Position numbers and translations under genes: made by a program. Source: Auricularia sp. M13 (lineage: Eukaryota; Basidiomycota; Agaricomycetes; Auriculariales; Auriculariaceae). Taken from it: 64,000 bases of DNA. Below are positions 46,601 through 56,066 of the stretch, piece by piece. A model generated the notes under the pieces. That model searched no databases, was not told the DNA's origin, and saw only the letters and a list, made by a program, of their open reading frames with translations. Every line of letters begins with the position of its first letter. Positions within the stretch are counted from its first letter, which is position 1. Where the stretch lies: contig CM073194.1 in NCBI GenBank assembly GCA_037042915.1, positions 1,116,001 through 1,180,000 of the forward strand, written 5' to 3'.

Positions 46601-49088
46601 CACGCCCGCGCACACCTCGCCGCCGCCCGCGCCGGCCACGGAGGAAGAGCAGTTTGTCGCGGACGACGAGGGCGATGTCACCACCCGTGCCCCGCCCGGC
46701 GGGTTTGGTGCCCACTCGCACTCGCGCTCGAGCTCGAGGAGCACGACGCGGGGCAGCCCGGAACGCCCGAATCCGAACGAGCCCAAGACGCCGAGAGGCG
46801 ACGCGTTTCATAGTCGTCAGCGCAGCACGCCGATCCAGCCCGCGCCGACTAGCTGGAAGCCGCAGAGCAATTATCGCAGACGACGATCCTCCGCCGGGAG
46901 CCAGGGACGGCCGCATATTAGCGATAATGAGGTGCGGCGTATGACATACTATCATTCGGCAAAACTGACATTGCGCTTCAGTCGTCGAGCAACGAGCGCG
47001 GGCCTGTACGCGCGCGTGCGCCGTCCCAGCCTGTATCACCTACCGGCGTGTCCTTCCCCGGCGGCCGGCGCGCTCAGTCGCGCCCTGTCTCGCCGCAGCG
47101 CACGAATTCCAACGGACAGCAGCGGGCACGATACGGCTCGCAGGGCATGGGCGACAGCGGCGTACTGGTGCCGCGGCCCGATGAGTTCGACCAGCAGGAC
47201 CCCAGCGCGCTGTCGCCGTCGGACCTGCAGCATAGCGACGAGAGCGATCCCGAGGACGACATGGAGGCGAACCTTGTCCGCCCGCGCGACAGCGTCGCCA
47301 GCGTCGCCAGCCTCATGCCGTTCGAGCGGGTCGAGGCGCTCCAGCGCGCCAATTCTGACCTCATGCGCAAGTTGCAGGAGAGCGAACGCGCATTGGCGAA
47401 CAAGATCATGGAGCATGAGTCTGAGCTGGAAGAGCTTCAAGCGAAACTCGATGATGTGCAGGAAGAGCTGCAGGTTGCGAAGCGCGAGGAGAAGGAACTT
47501 CGCGTCAAGGAGGTGCGCTATTATTTTGTGCGTTTAAACTGACAATGGTTGACCTTCGCCTCTAGCGTCAAACGACGATGGAGCTTCAGCAACTTGAGGC
47601 CGAGATTGCCAAGTTGCAGAAGGCGCTCGAAAATTCACGGGCCAGCTACCAGAGCCTGCAGAAGCAGTACCAGGAGCAGTGCGCCGAGAGCAGCAAGTAC
47701 CGCAGCCAACTGCTGCGCAGAGATCAAGACCTCAGGGAGGCTGAAGAAAATGCGCAAGCGCATTATGAGGAGATGAACAAGGTATGTCTCGGCGCGTTAT
47801 GTATTTGCAGTCCGCTGACAATGTGTAGTGGAAGAATTCGTACGACGTCGCGGAGTCGCAGATCCAAAATCTCCAGGACGAGTTGCAGATTCTGCGGCAG
47901 GCTCAGCAAACCCTGCACGAGCAGAAGCAGGAGAACCTGATGCTCAAGGAGACCATCGACCGTCTGCGCTTTGACCTCGACGAGCTGCGTACTGCCAAGT
48001 CAGTCGCCAGTGCTGCGTCGCGGCCGCAAAGCCTGGCCGGTACCCTGTCGCGCAGTCTTGCCAATGAGCTCAAGGCGCAGCTGGGCTCTGAGCCACTCGA
48101 CGAAAGCCCGAACCGTAGCCGCGAAGAGGAGCAAATTGTCGAGGAGACCGAGCGCGGGAGCGACGACGACGATTACGTCGAGACGATCATTAAACGTCGC
48201 AAGAAGGTTGCGCGCCGGACGACGCCTGGCGTACCGGCTCCCCCGGGCGAAGACATTGTCAAGGAGTATAACGACGATGGCGTGCAGCATGGACCGGAAC
48301 TTTACTCGACCTCGCATTCTGCCCAGACCGATCCGCTGCCAGCCCCTCCGCCGCCACCCAAGCCTGCGCCACGGGCGTCGACTTCTGCGCAGACGGACAG
48401 ACCGCCAACGCCGCCCCCGGTGCCGCACACGCACCCCGTGCCCGCCGAGGGCCCGCCGCCGTACCACGAGCTTCAGGAAGCGGAACGCGAGGCTATCGGG
48501 CGGGAAGTCATCGAGAAGTGGCATCCCGGCTACCGCAGCGCCGGCGTGCAGGGCGTGACGCAGGACGCGGTGCGCGAGTGGGCGAACCTGAAGCGCGAGC
48601 TGGGGTTTGAATGCGCGGCCATCGACAAGGTCGTCGGCGAGGCGCCCGTCGTTGGCCCGCGCGAGGGCACCGCGGTCCCGAAGGACGCCGAGGAGGAAAC
48701 CGTGCGCGGCTTGGCACGCAGGCTCTGGGACCGCGTCGGCGAGGTGTGCCACCGCCGGCTGGGCTACTTCAGCCCGCAGATATGGCAATATTTGCTCGTG
48801 ATGCTTTCCGCGTTTTGCGGCGTCTACCTCCTTGCCAGTGAGTGTTCTGCTGCTCGTTTGACATTTGTCGCTCATTCCTCTGTAGTGCTGTTTGCGCCTC
48901 CTTATCCCCACTATGCCTTCCCGACGTATTACGACCGCGTGTTGTGGTCTTCGTACAACACGATGGGAACGCCCGGGATCGAGGGCATGTACAGCCGCAC
49001 GGGCGGGCTCTGGGCCAACATCCAGTATCTCTTCCGGGGAATCCTCCCTTTGGGACGGATACATCGTCCGCTCATCGTACCCACATAG
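43674..49088 (+). CDS. C2-C2-EF-hand protein fused to coiled-coil membrane protein
   Basis: Ten exons (43674-44077, 44137-44309, 44357-45120, 45174-45394, 45583-46264, 46323-46931, 46982-47512, 47566-47781, 47829-48837, 48886-49088) join in phase to 1,603 residues. The front has a Ser/Thr-rich leader, a first C2 (RIQVLGCRNLPAADANGKSD, 44011-44320), a second C2 (VLIEVKGARDLPK, 44910-45260) and an EF-hand loop (DADKTGMFSYSE), the order seen in basidiomycete Psd2. No decarboxylase domain or its GST cleavage motif follows. Instead an acidic, Pro/Thr-rich linker runs in frame into MADTARSNG (ATG 46211), long coiled coils (about 47330-47990), a Pro-rich stretch and a membrane helix (QYLLVMLSAFCGVYLLAML). 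Two genes overlapping at 46211 is the alternative. The second half is an unnamed basidiomycete-type protein. Likely role: Ca/lipid-dependent membrane tethering (inference). Confidence 0.7.
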
Positions 49089-49588
49089 CCTTGTTTATTC
49101 GATACCTGACGGATCCCAGTCAACGCTTCTTGGACGAGTGTTTCCGTTTATTCATCCACATAATTTCTGCAGATATGACACGGCGAGTTGTAGGACCCTT
49201 GAGGATGGAATTGTACGACATAGATATTGCGGAGGTGGACAATGAGATTCTTTGTCTTGCTTGAATGGATGATCTGGCCCTGTCCATGTGGGCCAAACTA
49301 CGAGAAAATTGGAGTTTGAAGTTTGCAACAGAAATCGTAGGGCCTCAAGAGTTCTCTGTTGAATTGATACACTGGTCTATCGTACAAAGGCAGGGACTAG
49401 GAGATATGCGTCGGCGTCGTCAGTTCTAGATCTGATTTACAGCTCGAAGGACCGGGTGTACAAGGTCGTTCGTGATGAGACGAACGTAGCGTTCCCGGTA
49501 TTCTCAATGCTTCATGCAGGCTGATTATGTCCGTCGTGGAGCGTTTTGCCTGGTAACGCTCCATGAATATGGAAGACGACAACGATTG
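49089..49588. other. Intergenic region before the inverted repeat
   Basis: No gene seen in about 500 bases. Confidence 0.45.
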
Positions 49589-49890
49589 TACAGTGGGGAA
49601 ACTTGAGAATGCCGGTCGATAAAATCACATATACCACGGGATCTTCTGCAGGGAGGATGATGGTGTATATATGGGACTTGTAGCTCTCGAGGAGCTCTAT
49701 CAGGTGGTATATGATCACGGTCAAAAGGGTGCAATCCGGGGGTGAGAGAGAGGATCCGATGAAGAGGTCGAAAATCACATCGCCAGAAACGTGTTCTCCA
49801 GATCATTTGAGGTTGGCCTCTCATTCTATACGTAATTCTGAGGTGGGTTTACTATTTGAGTCAAAGTGGTTGGATATCCCATTCTGGAGC
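49589..49890 (+). repeat. Long inverted repeat, left arm
   Basis: 302 bases, TACAGTGGGGAAACTTG to CCCATTCTGGAGC. By eye it differs from the reverse complement of 50094-50395 at only three positions and has no indel. The ends of identity are abrupt on both sides. Confidence 0.93.
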
Positions 49891-50093
49891 TAGTGGACCT
49901 GCAATTTCTGCTTGCTCAACCTCTCAAACAGCCAATGGCCTACCTAACTGCATTTCCCTGAGCCAAGACATGCTCTAAAGTATATTATATGTAGTTTTAT
50001 GCTGTGAGAAGGAGTTTCTGACCCTTGGTTGGCCATCAAGGTTATTCAATTCCCAGATACAGAAATCATGGAATCCAGGTTGATTGAAAAATT
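49891..50093. other. Spacer of the inverted repeat
   Basis: 203 AT-rich bases with no open frame of note. Transcription through the whole unit would give a hairpin with a 203-nt loop. Confidence 0.7.
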
Positions 50094-50395
50094 GCTCCAG
50101 AATGGGATATCCAACCACTTTGACTCAAATAGTAAACCCACCTCAGAATTACGTATAGAATGAGAGGCCAACCTCAAATGATCTGGAGGACACGTTTCTG
50201 GCGATGTGATTTTCGACCTCTTCATCGGATCCTCTCTCTCACCCCCGGATTGCACCCTTTTGACCGTGATCATATACCACCTGATAGAGCCCCTCGAGAG
50301 CTACAAGTCCCATATATACACCATCATCCTCCCTGCAGTAGATCCCGTGGTATATGTGATTTTATCGACCGGCATTCTCAAGTTTCCCCACTGTA
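50094..50395 (-). repeat. Long inverted repeat, right arm
   Basis: Mirror of 49589-49890. It lies directly at the 3' side of the minus-strand seven-helix gene, whose last frame can run into it. Confidence 0.93.
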
Positions 50396-50513
50396 AGTAG
50401 ACGATGTCTTCGCAGACCTGTGGCCTCTGCCGCCCGAGGTCAAGGAAGAGGAGCAGTGGACACGTCGCCTGTTTCAAGGTGAGATTCATCAGCCACACTT
50501 GCTGGACGCTATG

Positions 50514-51478
50514 CTAGTGGCTCACCAATAGGAAGGAGTTAATGGAGCCCACGAAAGGCGCGCCGGGGGAGGCGATCTTGAAGATTAAACCCATGATGCA
50601 ACCCACTGCCCACAGCGCGGCGTTGAGGGCGATGAGCTGCACGACTCTTATGTAGTGGCTACCGCTGGCGCCTGTCACCCGTCTCAGGTCGGCACGTAAT
50701 CGCAGTAAGCGCACGATAGCGGCGCCGGCGAGCAAGATGTTGAACGACAACGAGAGCGCAATGGAGACGTCGGCCATGATGCGTGAGGCGTCCAAGTGAG
50801 TGCGCGTCCAACCGTCGGCATAGAGAAATACCGTCGTTACCATGAGGGCTTTGTGCTTTGTGAGTCACCGATGTGGCTGAACCGCGCAGCGCTGTCAGTG
50901 AAATCTCACCGAATTTCAGTGCTATCAGAATTGCTGGGAAGATGAAGACACGCGAGCGTTCCCAGATAATCCAACATCTAAATGTCTGAAGGGAACTGTT
51001 AGAGGTAGCAGAGAGGTTGGGGCGCTGGTCAGGATACTCACGAGCAAGCTATCCGCAGTCACCGACAAAATAGCCATTGTCGCTTGCAGCGACGTGAACA
51101 TTCCGTCCCAGAACTTCGATCCACTCCCATAAAGATAAGCCTTCTCGCGTCGATGCGTTATGTTTGATTTGTGACTTACAAATTGAGTCGATAGACGGCG
51201 AGGAGGACAGGGAACGAACCCAGCATTTGCACGGAGAAGCTGAGCCACAATATGATGATGGCGCTGCAGGACCAAGCGAACGTGCGCGCTTGCAAGTGAA
51301 CCGTTTGATATAGTCGATGGATCGCAAGCGCACTCAATGTGGTCTGAACGCCTGTATAGAAAAGCCATCGGCGTATGGTTCTCTCTTGGCACGACTAGGA
51401 CGCACCTGTAAGTGTGAAATTAAGAACTGTGACCGCGACTTGCTTGCGCAGGGCGGAAGCGTAACCTGCGGATGACAT
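50514..51478 (-). CDS. Fungal seven-helix membrane protein, 3' end altered
   Basis: Minus strand from ATG 51478 (MSSAGYASALRKQVAVTVLN). Exons give several hydrophobic segments: TTLSALAIHRLYQTV, CSAIIILWLSFSVQMLGSF, SLQATMAILSVTADSLL, FRCWIIWERSRVFIFPAILIA, DVSIALSLSFNILLAGAAIV and LIALNAALWAVGCIMGLIF. The RCWIIW motif and layout are those of the large Agaricomycete family of uncharacterised 7TM proteins. The last clear exon ends INSFLL at a GTGAGC donor near 50528, or reads on to a stop at 50514. Splicing to an acceptor near 50482 would continue the frame to 50301 inside the inverted repeat, so the true C-terminus was probably changed by that repeat. Function unknown. Confidence 0.7.
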
Positions 51479-51917
51479 GGGACGGTGAGAACGGCTTCAT
51501 CGCGCCCATCGCTGCCAATGTAAACCTGGTGTCCTTGTCGATCATGTCCGCTCGGACCGACTCGGAGCCCTCCCGGGCGAAAACCCTGCTGTACCAGGTC
51601 TCAAGTCAGAAGGCTGTTCAGTGGTGGAAATACTTTGGCGGTGTCTGCTGAAGAGGGCGATGACTCGAGTCCTAAGCCAGCATACTCGAGCACAGATGAC
51701 AACGACTACATATCCGCCGGAGAAACAACCGAGCGAAACGTTTGTTTGCCGAGTCACCGGCAAGTCACGACTGCCCCTCTTCCACCTACCACAACCACAA
51801 ACAGCATTCAAGCTCTACGATGAAAACTCGAATATAAGCGGCCTTTAAACAAGCACCAAATTACCAGCAAACCCGACCCATACGCCGTTGTACCAGTAGA
51901 CCTCGCGCCAGACAATC

Positions 51918-53093
51918 ATGTTCGGAGAATCCGACTCTGATAGCCCTCGAGTTGGCTCGCCATGGGACTCGCTTTTGTCCTCGAGCGCGTCGCTGGAGTC
52001 TGAGCTCAAGCACAAGCTGCAGCGCAGCTCCAGGCTCACTCCAGAAATCGAAGAAGTGGGTATCATTCAACGTTGACTCAAGTGTGCTCACCGCAACTTG
52101 CACTCGCCAGGGCAATGTAGAATATAAATTGAAACTCATCAACCCTACCCCGGAGCGCTTTGCACGTGCGTCAGGCTATTGACACGTGGCTTCTAATGTT
52201 TACATGTTCGCGCTGTCATTCCCGCAGGTCTCGTCACTCAGATGAAATGGCGTCTCATGGAAGGTGGAGGCCAAGCTTATTACGAGCTCGGCGTAGCCGA
52301 CTCTGGTCAGCTCATTGGACTGTGCCGCCGCGAACTCGAGTCTACTCTGGAGACGCTTGAGGCTATGGCCGGCGAAATTGGAGCCTCGGTTATCATCGTC
52401 AAAGAAATCGAAGTGCCCGCTATGCGTACGCTCAAGGAGGGTCTGCTCGGAGAAGTCATAGGGGGCGGCGTAGACTTCTCCCAGGTTGACGGTGCGATGC
52501 GCCTGCCCCGCCGCCGCCACTTGCTCCTCATGCCCAGCGACGACTCGGACGGCGAGACGGAGACGCCCGAAACGGACCCGACCAGCACAGACGAGCCCGT
52601 CTCCGCGGACGAACGCCCCGGGTCTGCTGAGGAACAAGCTGTCATATGGTCCCCGCAGTCTGAGCCTGCTCTGGACGAGGGCGCAATATTCGACATTGAG
52701 GTTTCGTCCGTTTACAAGCCCCTTCCGTCCCTGCCCCGGACTCGCACAGCCGTTGCTGCGCCGCGGAAAGACAAGACTGCGCCGAAAGCCAAGAAGAAAC
52801 CGGATAAGCAGGACCCCATTGCGCGCGCGCTGGAGCGCAAGGCGAAGCGGGATGCGCGCAGGAATAACCGACGAGGCGAATTTCTCGCAGTGGCGGACAG
52901 TCCGCCCAACGATACTTTTGACATGGCGAACGTCGCTGCTGCCCTGTCCACGCCGGATGTCCCTCGTCGGAACGGCAAACCCGAAGTTCCCATAGATGCT
53001 GGCCCGCTACTGATTGTTGAGGCTCTCGTCGTCCGGAAGCCCGCGAACGACGACGTGTTCCTGAGCCTTGACGACCTCGGCTTCATCGTTTGA
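51918..53093 (+). CDS. GTPBP1/GTPBP2-like protein lacking the GTPase domain
   Basis: Three exons, 51918-52055, 52111-52165 and 52228-53093, give 352 residues. The region GNVEYKLKLINPTPERF, LVTQMKWRLMEGGGQAYYELGVADSG, LIGLCRRELESTLETLEAMAGEIGAS resembles the N-terminal module of GTPBP1/2 (EEGNVEYKLKL, VTQMKWRL). The P-loop and switch motifs that should follow are absent. Instead there is an acidic Thr/Pro stretch, a basic Lys/Arg stretch (KDKTAPKAKKKPDKQ) and a short conserved-looking end (DDVFLSLDDLGFIV). Known: GTPBP1/2 act in mRNA decay and ribosome rescue. Whether this short form does so is unknown. Such truncated forms may be normal in Agaricomycetes. Confidence 0.72.
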
Positions 53094-53299
53094 CGAGAAA
53101 CCCAGGTGAACACTCGATACCTTTCATCTCTCATGTACCATTGGTGTTATTTGTATGTTATATTGTGTGTCTGTATATACAAATTCTCCTTCACGCGATG
53201 AGCAGCGCTACTGCTTACCTAATTCTCAGCTGATTCTCGACACCGGTGCATCGCCACATCTCACTCCTTGTCCTGATCACCACGCATCTAGCTAGCACC

Positions 53300-53953
53300 A
53301 TGCCGGCTCACATACGCCCAATTCGACCCGAAGACAGACCTGCCATCTCACGCATATGCCTCCTTACTGGGCGTGCTGGCCAGAGCGCGGAGCCAGATCA
53401 CACTATCAGTGGGATGCCAGGATACGTCTTCGCAGAGCCCTACGCCGCGTCTGAGCTCCAGCCCGACGCTCGCACCTTTGGTTTCGTTCTCGTTGACGAT
53501 GATTCCGATGTCGCTGTGGGATACATCGTCGGAACGGCCGATACGCGCACGTACGAGCGTGTCGCGGAGGAGCGCTGGTGGCCGCCATTGCGCGAGCGCT
53601 ACCCTCTTGCATCCATGGACGATCCTTCTCTCAACCTGAAGGAAGCCGACAGGATTTACTTCAAGACCATCCATGAGCCCGACCCCGCGCCGGACACCGT
53701 CGTCGAATTCTCGCCGGCACATATGCACATCAACCTGCTGCCTTCCTACCAGCGGCAGGGCTGGGGGCGGCGGCTCATTAATGCGGCCGTCACGCATCTG
53801 AAGGGAGAGGGAATTGATGCAGTGCATTTGGGAATCGATCCCCGTAACGATGAGGCGCGGCAATTCTACCTCAAGGTTGGCTTCGAAAAGCTGTGTGCGG
53901 ACCATGCCGAGTGGTACGGGCTCAAATTCTCTCGCTTCACTCCACCGCGATAA
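53300..53953 (+). CDS. GNAT family N-acetyltransferase
   Basis: A single exon of 217 residues from ATG 53300 (MPAHIRPIRPEDRPAISRICLLTG) to 53953. The acetyl-CoA binding motif A is clear: HINLLPSYQRQGWGRRLINAAV (QxxGWG). Motif B follows as VHLGIDPRNDEARQFYLKVGF. A long insert before motif A (RYPLASMDDPSLNLKEADRIY, HMHINLLP) resembles the bacterial-type GNAT/O-GlcNAcase-like acetyltransferases found in many fungi. No signal peptide; cytosolic. The substrate amine cannot be inferred. An in-frame GTG at 53246 would add 18 residues, but ATG is preferred. Confidence 0.87.
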   Translation: MPAHIRPIRPEDRPAISRICLLTGRAGQSAEPDHTISGMPGYVFAEPYAASELQPDARTFGFVLVDDDSDVAVGYIVGTADTRTYERVAEERWWPPLRERYPLASMDDPSLNLKEADRIYFKTIHEPDPAPDTVVEFSPAHMHINLLPSYQRQGWGRRLINAAVTHLKGEGIDAVHLGIDPRNDEARQFYLKVGFEKLCADHAEWYGLKFSRFTPPR

Positions 53954-54121
53954 CTTGCTTGGGGAGGGGGGTCTAACTTTGGCTTGAGCATGGATTGCGT
54001 GTAACTGGTATCCTGTAAGACTGGTTCGGATGTACTGAACTTCGAAACGACACGACCTCGGAGGCCAGTAGACTTCTGGTGATTTCGGTAGGAAATGAGG
54101 CTGAAAAACGATTCCTAGTCA
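53954..54121. other. Short intergenic region before the duplicated GH76 block
   Basis: Unique sequence; the homology to the GH76 copy-1 upstream flank begins near 54122. Confidence 0.4.
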
Positions 54122-54365
54122 AGAAAGGAAGTTCCATGAATCTCGTTGATCAACTTTATTCTTGAAGGACGCAAACTGACCCAAAGCAGTCGACACGGTT
54201 ACAGACTCTGACTTCAGATGTTTGTCCACGACCGCTACCAGCGGCCGTGCCCAGCGACAGTCGCGCTGCCGCGTTGTCATAGTTCACGACAAACAACAAC
54301 CTGATCTTGCGTTTGCTATGCTGTTATGAATATAGAGGCTCCCCCGCGGCCAGGCTCTCGTCCCG
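54122..54365 (+). repeat. GH76 upstream segment, inverted copy
   Basis: Corresponds to the reverse complement of about 34010-34260: AAGGAAGTTCCATGAATC, CGGTTACAGACTCTGACTTC, AATATAGAGGCTCCCCCGCG. At about 54365 it jumps to sequence equivalent to about 33390, so the part holding GH76 exons 1-2 is deleted. Confidence 0.75.
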
Positions 54366-55320
54366 CAGTGACACCTGGATCTGACCGTATTCAGTCGACT
54401 GGGAATCAGGCGCGTCGGTCTCTGCGATGGCGTATAAGGACATGGTTTCCGGGACGACGAAGAGGCATGATTTCGTCAAGGCCGTGCTGCAGGCGGCTAA
54501 GAACAATAACGAGCACTTCGACCCGTTCTGCTTCAACGACGACGCTCAGGGATGGGGCTCCGCGGCGATGCACGCCTACCGCGCGTACGGCGACCAGGAG
54601 CTCCTTAGCTGGGCCACGGACGTGTGGCCCCATCGTGCGTGCATTTCCGTTCACATTTCGCATCTCTCGATCTCATAAGCTGGTACACAAATTACGCCTG
54701 ACCAGGTCGCCTCGGGCACCAGTCCAATCCGCCCCGCTTCCTTCCAGGGCCAGTGCAGCGGAAAGAGCACTGCTGAGGGTACGCAATAGTTCATCTGGTG
54801 GTGCGTTCTCGCTGACCTCCTGGACAAAAAGGCGTCTTCCGGCGCGCCGATTGCAGCGACAGGACGGACATGGACGTTAACGTGATCACGACCAGCCTCT
54901 TCGAGACGCTTTCCGCCTACCTGGCCGAGGCGACGAATACCCGAAATACGTCGACGCCGCCAAGAGCGCTTACAGTTTTGTCATGGCGCACCTGATGAAG
55001 GACGACCCCAACGTCCCATTCGACACGCTCAAGATGGCGGACTGCTGCGTCAACGACTTTTTCGCGTAGAACACGGGCAAGTTCGTCGAGGGCGCCACCG
55101 TGTTATCGCATGTCAGCAGGGACGGCCTCCTTCAGGGATCGGGCGCTGAAGACCGTCGTTGACGCGGTCAAGAAGGGCCCGTGGAACGACGAGCAGGGCC
55201 GCATTACCGAAGAGCAGGGCGGAGACCCCACCCAGCGCGGTACGGATCGCCAGTTCAAGAGTTCCTGGTGCACAAGACTGTTTTGCGGCCTATTGAATAA
55301 TTCATCCGAAGTCGGTCGTT
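54366..55320 (+). pseudogene. GH76 copy 3, decayed and lacking its 5' exons
   Basis: Clearly derived from the gene at 32102-33687 (AYKDMVSGT, AAKNNNEHFDPFCFNDDAQ, LFETLSAYLAEAT, DQALKTVVDAVKKGPWNDEQGRIT). Breaks: exons 1-2 are absent; the catalytic-region DDAQWWG reads DDAQGWG; about ten bases including the NWV codons are lost near 54625; one base is lost in the ATKDPKY region (about 54935); an in-frame TAG replaces the YN of FTYNTGK (about 55068); one base is gained near 55128. The match fades at about 55320, before the final exons. It lies inverted and about 20 kb from copy 1. It cannot make a working enzyme. Confidence 0.88.
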
Positions 55321-56066
55321 GTGAGTACCAGAATGCATACCGTCACCATCGTATCCTCAACCCTAAATGTGCCCGCAGCTTGATTACGTTCCCCGCACCT
55401 AAGCTCGCGACGTTGAGTTGCTATTCGTCCCACTTCGCCGTCCACTTGACTTTGCGGCCCCTGTTCATATTTCACTGGCAAAGCGTCTGAAATACGAAGG
55501 CCTACCTGCCGGACGGGATGTTGCGTTACATTAGGCCGACTCATTTCGCGCCATCTACGATTATCTCGAGTATAAATTACAGTACTTATCGAAGGGATCA
55601 TCTTCGGCCGCGTGCAAGGACAATTCCGGGTATTTGCAACTGCCCATATGACATTTTCCTCGGCGTGAGTGGTTCTCCGCGAGCTCCACGTGCGCAGAGC
55701 TCAATATTTTGCGGCTTCGCTTGTCCAATGTTCTCGCCTTTCAGTTCATACTGTACATGTGCATTGCCCTTGGCCTCGCCGCTGCAAGACGCGATCGTGT
55801 CGGCACGGAAACGACGCTGTTGGCCCTCTGAACGAACTCATGACGCACCGCAGATGGCTGATAGCATCACCTCATTATGTACAGCAGGTTTGGGACCTCC
55901 GGTTGACCAACGGTGTTGGGCACACACGCGGGACCTGGCCAACATGCGGATCTGATCTAAGCGAGGATTTACACATACGGTACAAAACCGATTTGCATCT
56001 GATCCCCCCAAGATTCCCCCTCCCTTCCCCTCCCCTGCTCTTCCGTCTCCCTTCCTTCGAGAAAGG
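55321..56066. other. Intergenic region, no gene seen
   Basis: About 750 bases between the pseudogene and the next membrane-protein gene. The pyrimidine-rich stretch at about 56005-56060 is probably the leader of that gene. Confidence 0.5.

Noticed and set aside
48000-49064. A 354-codon minus-strand frame
   Set aside because: It is antisense to the coiled-coil region; codon-biased GC-rich genes often leave the opposite strand open.
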